Shown one piece after another: positions 1 to 12,800 of a DNA stretch of 64,000 nucleotides. The DNA comes from Denticeps clupeoides. Its lineage: Eukaryota; Chordata; Actinopteri; Clupeiformes; Denticipitidae. The notes under the pieces were generated by a model. That model saw nothing but the letters and a program-made list of their open reading frames with translations. It was not told where the DNA came from and did no database searches. The stretch is from positions 10,570,046-10,634,045 of the forward strand of contig NC_041707.1 of NCBI RefSeq assembly GCF_900700375.1. The letters run 5' to 3'. Position 1 is the first letter of the stretch; every line of letters starts with the position of its first letter. A program made the position numbers and the translations under genes.

Positions 1-2973
<2,973 letters not shown>

Positions 2974-3494
2974 TTAATACGTAATACAGACGAGTCACCC
3001 ACGTCCGTCGCGATAAAAAAGGGCAGGAATCCCGGGGTCTTTAAAGTTTTCCTCTCCGCCTTCCTTTTAACGTCGGATTGTAGTCCGAGGCCTTCTTCTT
3101 TTTTTGCGTTTCACCAACAAAAATCCCCCAAAAAAGGAAAACAAATATGTGCCGTTTGCTATTTTTATATCTTTTTTTAAATAATATTTTTAAGCGGTCT
3201 TTGTCGTTTTTTTTATTAAGATTTTATGAGTTTTATATTTTTTATAATATTTTTTATTGTTTTTTTAAAGATACTGAAGAACAGTGAGTTAGACACTCAC
3301 GGTTTAGTGGCCGGGGAAAGAGGCTGCGTGGGGACAGCGTGGGGACTTTATAGACACAGCGAGCGGAGGAAATAGCAACCAGGGTCAAATTTGGGATTTA
3401 AAAAAAAAAAAAAACGCGGCGCTGCCGGAACTACTCAGCAGGATTCCCGACAGCGACATCTGGGTGCGAACGGGGTCCTGCTGCCAGTCTGTTC

Positions 3495-3498
<4 letters not shown>

Positions 3499-3534
<36 letters not shown>

Positions 3535-3640
3535 CACGCACACTCACATACATATACACAAACACACACACATACACACCACACACACGCATGCACACCC
3601 ATCGCACACACACACTCACATATACAGACCACACAAACAC
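3499..3640. repeat. CA/TG microsatellite, imperfect
   Basis: A run of CA dinucleotides begins at about 3499 and becomes interrupted (TATA, CATA, CGCA variants) towards 3640. Open frames across it on both strands are Thr/His or Cys/Val repeats and are not genes. Confidence 0.95.
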
Positions 3641-3755
3641 ACACATATCAATAAAGTCCAAACTAGGCTGCAAAAGGCAATATGTAACTGGTCTATTTGT
3701 GGGTGGGTGTATATATTATGCAAACATAAAAAAACTGTATGTGGATCAATGAACT

Positions 3756-4140
3756 TTAGATTAGATTAGATTAGATTCAACTTTATTGTCATTACACATG
3801 TACAAGTACAGGGCAACGAACAAAATATATCGTGTGAAATCCTTGACAAAAATGTATTGTCATTTCAGCTATACATAGTGAAATGAAACAATGTTTCTCC
3901 GGAACCTGGCGCTACATGTAACATTTGAACGATTAGACAAAGCTACATACTGACATAAAGTGTGCAACACAGAAAAAAACTTGGCTTCATAAAGTGCAAT
4001 ACAGGCAGTGCAAGAATAACATTTAACAAAAAACGTGTAGGCAACAATGAGACAGACTAGGATTGCTAGGATTATTTCGGACAAAACTGCCTGAGGTAGG
4101 ACTACTGAAATATACAAGAGTGAAATGATCATATTATATG
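3756..4140. repeat. Interspersed repeat fragment, teleost type, family not assigned
   Basis: It starts with a short ATTAG tandem (3756-3778), followed by the phrase AACTTTATTGTCATTACACA and 'gcaacgaa', which recur in fish genomes at the 3' ends of interspersed repeats. Downstream there are 'agtgcaa' phrases of the same kind. No coding remnant is visible, so the class is left open. Confidence 0.45.
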
Positions 4141-5649
4141 GCTACATTATTTACCTGATAAAATGAAGCCGTGCAAAAAACGACAGCAGTGAATTTAGGT
4201 TAGCTGTGATTTGTTGCTGAAAGACAATGTACAAGTCTTTTTGAGTCTTAATTCAAGCATTTTCAGTTTTATTTATTTGAACAACTGAAATTCTGAATCT
4301 AACTGAGTTCTGGAGCCCAGGTTTGAGCTGCGCTGCTCCAGTGACGTTATTCATATTAGGACGTGTTCAGATTCGTGTGCTGCCCTCATGAACCTCATCT
4401 AGTACATTGCCAGCTATGGGGATCTGCTGACCCCTCCAGGCCCACAGTTAAAATGCAGTAGCTCGTCAAAGCAGAGTCTCGACCAAATGAACTACACTTT
4501 CTTAGTTAGCCTGAGGCACCCGGCAGGCCTCCATTACTGCCTGAAGCAGAACAGCAAATCCTTCAGGATCTGATGAGTGAATCTGTGGAGGAGATGGACA
4601 GCCAGCTGGGCAAAATGCCTGCAGCTGAACGGCAAGATAATGCAAGATATCAGGCCCGGGGTTCAGAAAGCCTCTGAACACTGTAGGTTTGTGTATACTA
4701 CTAGGAAATTGGTTCGCTGACACCTGCAAAACTGGTGACCTTTAACCTATGTATGAGTGAGTGATCAATGTGTCAAAAATGCTGGAAGTAGGACTGCAGG
4801 TACAGAACCAGGGGTCTCACCTGCACCCTGGCGTGCCTTCACGTGCCTGGCCAGCTCATTTATAAGCCATGCGCTAATTTTTGTTGTAATGTAGGCTGAT
4901 TAAAGTCCTCATTGGGCTGTGGCATTAAGTGCCTTCCAGCTGTTTAGTCTGATCTGCAAAGAGGCTGAGGTACAGCAGTGACAGAAATGTGGATCTGATG
5001 AGAGAGTCCTGCAAATCATCTGTTAAAGAACCTTCATAGGTTTGTCTTGCTTGCTTACATGCATCACATTTTCACATGAGCAGTCACAATCATTTGTTAG
5101 GTATTATTATGGTATCCTCTAGGTTTGCTAAAATTTAAACTGAAAGCATCAGCAATTTACTAAGTATGAGAACTAATATTTAAATATTTATATTGTAGAC
5201 TCAAAACTATAAAATAACAATGCAGTAAAAAAACAAAAAAAAAACTGTGAATCACTGACCACTTGCCAGCATTTCACATTGGGGACCTTTTTTCTCAACA
5301 GTCACTTCCTGCACTGTAAATAAATACACTTCTATTTCCCTTTGGTTTTGCCAGTGTACTTCTCTCTGCCACCGTCCACATAGTTCTCATTGTCCACGTT
5401 CCTTCCCCCAAGACAGGAATGGGACTATGCTCAAACGCTACTCCGCCCTGCCACTGCTTCCAACCATGTGAGCATCCAAGATATACCTGTCGTGAGCTTG
5501 AATCATTTCACACAGACAGACTGTGCTCTGTAAAGAATTCTTGTTGTTTTTCTTTCAAATTGCATTGTCATATACAGATAACAATATAGCATCATTACCC
5601 TTAATGAAATTTTTAGGCTTGTGTTACTCCAACTTTTAACACACACATA

Positions 5650-6415
5650 TATACACTCACCAGCCACTTTATTAGGCACACCTTGCTACTCCTGGGTTGG
5701 ACCCCCTTTTGCATTCAGAGCTGCCTAAAATCCTTTGTGGCATATTCAACAAGGTACTGGAAACATTCCTCAGAGATATTGGTCCACATGAACATGAGAG
5801 CATCACACAGTTGCTGAAGATTTGTCAGCTGCACCTTCATGATGCAAATCTCCCGTTCCACCACATCCCAAAGGTGTTCTATTGGCTTGAGATCTGGTGC
5901 ACGTAAAGGCCATTTGAGTACAGTGAACTCATTGTCAAGTTCAAGAAACCAGTCTGAGATGATTCGAGCTTTATGACATGGTGCATTATCCTGCTGGAAG
6001 TAGCCATCGGAAGATGGGTATACTGTGGTCATAAAGGGGTGGACATGGCCAGCAACAATAATGGAAATGGCATTGCAACAATGATCAATTAGTACTAAAG
6101 GGCCCAAAGTGTGACAAGAAAATGTCCCCCACACCATTACACCACCACCAGCAGCCTGAACTGTTGATTCAAGGCAGGATGGATCCATGCTTTCATGTTG
6201 TTCACACCAAATTCTGACCCTACCATCCGAGTGTCGCAGCATTTTGCATATTTCACAAAACCATAATGCATTGTGCAGCACAGTGGCAGCTTGTCTGCCA
6301 TAAAAGAGCATCTCATGTCTCATAGTAACTGCTACTGATTGTACGGTGAGTGATTCAAGATAGTCTGAGCTAAGTTTGTATTTCAAAATTTGAAATATGG
6401 CCAGTCATCACTGTG
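5650..6415 (-). mobile_element. Degenerate Tc1/mariner element, DD36E-type transposase
   Basis: A 223-codon minus-strand frame (6386-5715) matches the catalytic half of a Tc1/mariner transposase. GGGVMVWGTF and YFQQDNAPCHKA carry the second Asp (residue 133), and APDLKPIEHLW carries the Glu (residue 170), leaving 36 residues between them. At the position of the first catalytic Asp (normally W-S-D-E-S) the sequence reads W-F-C-E-I, so the enzyme looks dead. The plus-strand left end, CACTCACCAGCCACTTTATT at about 5655, resembles a terminal inverted repeat common in fish elements. The opposite terminus and the DNA-binding domain were not found, so the copy is truncated. Confidence 0.8.
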
Positions 6416-6481
6416 TTGTCATCTGATTAAAGTATTCTGACATGTAAAAATAGACACACGAATTAAAGTGTCAAAATAGCG

Positions 6482-6487
6482 TTTATT
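6482..6487 (-). terminator. Candidate poly(A) signal of TMEM87A
   Basis: TTTATT on the plus strand is AATAAA on the transcript strand, 385 bp beyond the TMEM87A stop codon. It is the nearest canonical hexamer I noticed downstream of the gene. Confidence 0.45.
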
Positions 6488-6871
6488 ATAAAGTTAAGTC
6501 CCCAAACATACAACACAAAAAAAATGCAAAACAAACCCATATTACACGTTGTAAACAAACTACACCAAACTAATAAATAAATAAATAACCCATTGTTTCC
6601 GATTGTACAGTTTTAACAATTTCTTTCCATTTATGGGGGTCCGGGGAGGGGGTGGGGGTCATTTTAAGCAATGACAACAAAGTCCTTAAATAATGACAAG
6701 ACATACGGCACAAAGACAGAATGTGACTCAAGATCCAGTAACAAAATCCCCAGAACTGCTTGGATTAAAGCAGACTATAAATGGATATAATCTCAAACAC
6801 ATTTACAGATTTATTCACAGTTACTGTAATCCTGAACAACTGCAGCATTAGTGAAAGGTTCTCCTTTTGGC

Positions 6872-9800
6872 CTACTCCATTTTAGATCTCTCCATTTTTG
6901 TTTTCAGAATTTCCTGCCGGAGAGACAGACAGAGAAGGAAAAAACAAATGATTTACAGAGTTACAGAGATACTGTGAGTAATGCCACCAGTGAAGTACAC
7001 CCTGGTGAGCATTGCTGGTCATAAAATATGGAGGCAGAAAGCAGATGAAAGAGTAACTTTACCTCCTCCTCATCCAGCATAACAGGAAGTCCTCTGCAGA
7101 CAAAACAAGTAAAAAGAAGTCAGACTGGCATGCAGACAGGTCTACGGCAGGGGTCTCCAAACTGCAGCCTGTGATCCATTTTTAATTGCCTCTCAGTTAA
7201 TTCTAAAATATATAATGAAGTATGTCCCACATATAAAATTGGTTCACAAAGGCATTGATTAAGTTTTCCGCCAACCGAGTCACTAACGTCTTTCAGGTAC
7301 CGAACGGGTCCAGTTCGGCACTACAGGACTCGCGCCTGAGGAGCGTCTTTCGCTGCACCCAGCAGAGCAGCCAGCGACACGCAAAGTAGCGAGCGACACT
7401 CCATGAGCAGTCAGTAAAGTATATAGTTACTTATAGTATAGTATTATAGTGTAAATATTCTCTAAAGAGGAAGGTATTAAGATGCCATTTGAAAATACTC
7501 AGCGACTGTGATGTTGTGGGCTTGTGGGGAAGTTCATTCCACAACCTAGGGGCCAAGACAGATAAGACTCTACATGAGTGGAGGGACCAGGCGAGCTGCA
7601 CTGGAGGGTCAAAGAATGCGAGGTGCAGTGCAAGGTATGATAAGGGCTGTGAGGTCAAAGCGGAATATTGTTGACCTTTTACCTCTGCGCGATGTTAGAC
7701 ATTAACGTGCCACCAATCAAAAACAAAGCATCAAAACAGGTGCTCAAAGATGGTGCAGAGGTGGATTTTATAACAATTTATTTTAACCGTATCATCTTAC
7801 TGAGAAAAATGTTGAATTCTGCAGGCCATCTATCAAATGTCCCATCGCCATTCCCATTATAGAAGATACAAATATGTTACACATTATTAATGTGTTAATA
7901 AACCAGATTGCATAATTTAGCCAATGTAAAATAGATTTTCTAGCAAGCATTATTCTATTTTTTTTTTTCTTAAAGCATATTCATTATGAAGCAAAATTAT
8001 ACACTAGATGTGAGCCAATGGGATATTGTCTCACATCTAGTGTATAATGTTGCTTATGTGTATAATGTTGCACCCACATCTAGTGGGTGGCCCAGCCATT
8101 CATATATTTCTATATGTGGCCCTCATTCAAAAAAGTCTGGACACCCCTGGTGTAAGGGATACAGTTCTAGGACAAAGCATCTCAGCACCAGCTGGTTTGC
8201 ATTACCCCTCTGTGTGAATGTTACAACTGTTAAATGCTAATGATGCATAAACTCACACGTCCACCACGGTGGTGGGGATGTTCTCTTCCACCCACTTCAG
8301 GTCTTCATCCTGAGAGCAGAAGAATGTTTCATTTGTATCAGATGAACACTCTAAATAAGCAGATAGTATAAAACTTCACCCTTAATAAGGCCTGCCCATA
8401 TTCTTGTTTGCTAATTGAAATACCAGAAACTAAAACGGTTAAAATCTAAATTTGGACAAAAGACTAAGGCTTTTTACGGAAGCTGAAACCTAAATTATCA
8501 GGGAAGTGGAATTGGAAACCTACAGTGTAACATTTTGGCTCATTGGTATGAAAACAAGAGCACATAAATAAACCATATTTCCTTTTTAAAGACAAATTCT
8601 GACTCTGTTTTTAAAATAATTGATCCATGAAACAATTAAAAGCATTTAATAAAGATCATGGGATCAGTGAAATGACAGCATCTTAATATCTTGCTTTGAG
8701 TTCAGTTATGACATCCTTACCTCTTTATTAATCAGCTTCTGAGCTCCATTCATCTCAGATTTGGTTCCTCTCATCTTCATCCCCTCTGCGGCCCACAAAA
8801 TAATCAATAATTAATTACAGAATTCAAAATGCTTGAAGAATGGCTGGTTCTTTTACAGCCTCTTACCAAAAGCTTCATTCAGCATAGGTTCCTTGGCCTC
8901 ATCCTCTTCGTCATCATCATCATCATCTATTAGAGGTGAATGGGAAAATCTAGGAAGAGGGCATGAGAAGCAGACCATTACATAATTGGAACTTTAAAAT
9001 GTTGCTAATTAACCATGGTCACACTCCACATTACCTCTGGCTGTTCACAGAGGGCCGGAGCAGAACCATGATTACCAGCAGGATTGTGGAGAAGAGCAGC
9101 CGCCAAAAAGCGTCATCCACCCAGAGATCCCTCCAGCCCTGAAAGGGAAGCAAATTTGTTCAATTAATAAGAGTAATAATCTAATTTTTAGTATTTAGTC
9201 ATTTCTTCATTTTACAAAGAGGGATTTGGAGGTGCTATGTATAATCATTTCTTGATTATGTGTTCAATGTTTGAGTCGCGTCAAAATGCATTATTGACCA
9301 CTTTTAAAGGAGGACTTTATCACTATTACAGCCTTATATTATACATTCATTCATTCATACTCACAGTATGGCATTCCACAAATTTGAAGACTTTAGTTGT
9401 CCAGATAATAAATACAACAGAAGCTGTAAGGTTGAAAATAATGAGGATAAATTAAAGGAATGGATCGATGAGGATCCATGCTTCTTGTTAAACCTATAAT
9501 CACATTACTTACCTAGCACTGAGAAGATGAGAGTGTTGGTGAAGTGCTGGTAGAGCGAAAGCTTTACAACATTTCGTCTCAGTTTAAGAAGCCGGGTTGT
9601 CTGAGAGAGGCTGATAAAGATGTGAGAATCAAGAGGTCAAGGAAAAAGCCACAAAGAAACCTGAGAAGTATCAAGTGAAGTTCCTTGGGGTGCATATCAC
9701 TGAGGAACTATCCCCTCCTCCCTAACCAAGAAAGCCCAGCAGAGACTATACTCTGCAGAGGCTGAAACATGCAAGACTTCCCCCCTCCTATCCTCACCAC

Positions 9801-12800
9801 ATTCTACAGAGGCACCTAGATATTGCTGAAGAAGATACTGGAGAGAGAAGATGCTGAAGCATCAGATCCAGGTTTGCCAGGTTGCGAGACAGTTTATAAC
9901 CCTTATCACCTCAAGGCCCCCTAGGATCTTCCACACCACCTCCTGAACTGTTACTTACCCACTAAACATGTGCACAGCCACTATATGGCTGAAAAGTTCA
10001 CTTTGACTACAATGGTGCTCAAAATATACTGTCACTCATATGTGTAACTAGACTTTTAGAGTAATATATAAATTCAGTTCGTAATCCATAGTAAAAATCT
10101 AGAAATGTATACATTTAATGTAACCACTAAGTGAGAAGCAAAGGATATCCACCACATGACACAAGAGTCAATCAGGGACAGGCTGAGATTGGCCACCAGC
10201 GCCACTGTTCCATAGAAACCCTAAAAAAACGGGGAAAAGTTAACAATACAACTCTACAATAATTATGTAATTAATAACATGAAATGTAAATAGCTTTATT
10301 TTTTTATTTTTTAAGTAAACTAGAAACCTCTCATGATTCACGTTTGACAGACTGAAATAACTAGCATTCAACTCACCCCAGTCACCCGGAGCACACCTTC
10401 TACAGAAGAAAACACAAGATACAGGAGCCCCACAGCAACTAATTTGTTCACCGTGGTCCCCAGTCTGGGCCTAAGAGAAATTAAACATTTATTTACTTCA
10501 GCGCAAGAAGACCCAGAATGTTTCTGAACACAGATCCTACAGCGGATAGTGAGAACAGCTGAGAAGATCATCAGCTGAGAAGAGTCTCTCTTCCCTCCAT
10601 AACGGACATTTACCACAGATGCGGTATCAGGAAAACCACAAGCTATCTACATACCCCTCATATGCAATCTTCACCCTCCTACCATCCAGAAAAATGTACC
10701 AAAGCATTTGGTCCCTCACTATCACAATGTGCAATAGCTTCTTTTCCATCAGACACTTTAACACTCAGGGACTTTCCTCTTTGGACTGACAAACACAAAC
10801 TCTACCTCTTGCAGAACATATCTCTATTACATTCCTATAACAGCATTATTTGCACTTTACCACTTCTGATGTCATCAGCATTTGCACATTGTTACTCTGC
10901 ACCTTCATGACTTGTTCCACAGGTTTTAGCACTGTCTGTATTGTTATTCTGTACTTATTGTGTCCCATGTTTGCACTTTATTTAGCCAGTTTGTCTGTCG
11001 CACATATGCACTTTATGTCAGTATGTAACTTTGTTTAAGTGATTTCACTATGTACCTTCTAACATGCATGTAAGTGAAATGACAAACCTGAACCTGACAA
11101 ACATTTCAACCTGAAATGAATGAAATAAATGGTCAATGTCATTGTTTCTGTGAATGCTCGCTATAGGCCGCTCTCCTCCTCGTCTCACCACTCTCCTCCT
11201 TATTTGCATTTAAAGCTACAGACACCGAAATGGTGGATCCTTGGGAAATCTCATTATAGGACTGGCTAAAAGTGGCAGAAATTCTGCACCAAGGCTGAAT
11301 TTCAGAAAAGACTTCAGATACAGTATTAGGGGACCACTAAGACCGATATAAAAGCAAAAACAAATTTCATGTCAGGGGACCTAAAGTGGCAGAGGACTCA
11401 GTATGCTGGTCACTGTTGACTTGGTTTATGCTCACTTGATTATGCCGTAGCCCAGGCTGACAATAATCACCAAGATTCGAGCGAGCGACCTCTTCAATGC
11501 TGATAGAAGCTCAGCAAATATAACAGCACCTTTTACTGTGAGTCCAGGGAAAGCATAGAGGGAAAAAAAAAACAGGAGTAGACAATTATTGGTCTAAAAC
11601 TAATGATCCCACATTTTACTATCTGACAAAATCTAAAACAAACCATAATCCCCCTGGTAACGAATGCTCTGGTACTCAGAGTAGAACACAGCCTTCTCCA
11701 ACATTCCCAGGATGATGACAGCTCCAATCCAGAACTGGATCCTCAGCAGGTCCCGCCAGTAGCATGCAGACCAGAGGAGCCACAGAGCTCCAAAGAACAC
11801 GTAGACGATGCACATGACCATGTAGAACTGTGGGAGACAGGATGAGGATTTCATGAGGCAGACCTGTTATGGATGGGTTTAGGCGAGTCATCAGCTCATT
11901 CATGTCCTACCATCATAAGGGGCCAGTCTGCGGGAGAGGAGTATTCCCTCGGCCCCTTCATCTCCACTGTCACTGTGTGCAGACATTATTTAAATCATGC
12001 TAGGATGATGTTAGGATGATAAACAGAAAATATGTAAAGAAAAAGGTCTCACTGACTTGTAAACTGAAAGCTGTCCAGTGAACTATTGAGCTTCTCTTCA
12101 TTTCCAGTGTCCCGTTGACCCACATTTACCTTGACTATAAAAAGATATGGGCTATCAGCCCACACCTTGGCTACAGCTCCTAACTCCTAGAGTACACACA
12201 GAGAGAAAATCCATGAGATTAAGTAAAATTCTCCAAAATCTGGTGAACAATGGAGATACTTACTGGTCTCTCCTGCAGGATGATTGTGGTAGTCTGATTT
12301 AAGGTGCCACTCTCATCACCCTGTGTACAATCACAACACATTAGTCAATTAAACACAAATCGATACATACAAGACCCCTAGATTGAAAACTGAAGGTCGC
12401 AAAAGCAAAACTTGGGTCAGTGAATAAAATCTGACAGAATATGTTATGATCTGTTTTAGCAGCAGTGACCCATTTCCATGTCCCCAAATGTTGTATAAAG
12501 TGTGAATAACCTTTTTTTTTGCTCCGGGCTTAGTGGTCCCCTAATACAATATCTACTATCACTTCCTGAAATTCAGCCGTGGTGCAGAATTACAGACACT
12601 TTTAGCCAGTCCCACAATGATATTTCCCCAGTACGTTTCGGTGTCTGTAGCTTTAAATGCTAATGAGGAGGAGAGAGGTGGGACGAGGTGGTAGTAGCCT
12701 AGTGGGTAAGACACTCGCCTGTGAACCAGAAGACCCGGGTTCAAATCCCACTTACTACCATTGTGTCCCTGAGCAAGACACTTAACCTTAAGTTGCTCCA

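Larger units (their letters stand above)
7148..8149. mobile_element. Non-autonomous hAT-like element with 8-bp target duplication
   Basis: The left end reads CAGGGGTCTCCAAACT at 7148. The right end at 8149 is its inverse, AGTCTGGACACCCCTG, the terminal repeat style of hAT elements. The flanking octamers are GTCTACGG (7140-7147) and GTGTAAGG (8150-8157), 6 of 8 identical, fitting an aged 8-bp target site duplication. It lies in a TMEM87A intron between exons 8309-8257 and 7093-7063. It has no transposase, but holds a LINE reverse-transcriptase tail remnant and a perfect inverted repeat. Confidence 0.8.

Noticed and set aside
3391-3769. Thr/His- and Cys/Val-rich open frames
   Set aside because: Simple CA/TG repeat read in several frames.
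4502-4729. 75-codon minus-strand frame in the PABPC4-TMEM87A spacer
   Set aside because: No family resemblance, splice context or start context; likely chance.
12689-12770. Possible tRNA gene (A and B boxes present)
   Set aside because: The same head plus a fixed non-tRNA body recurs at four other sites. It is a SINE, and the head does not fold into a full cloverleaf by eye.
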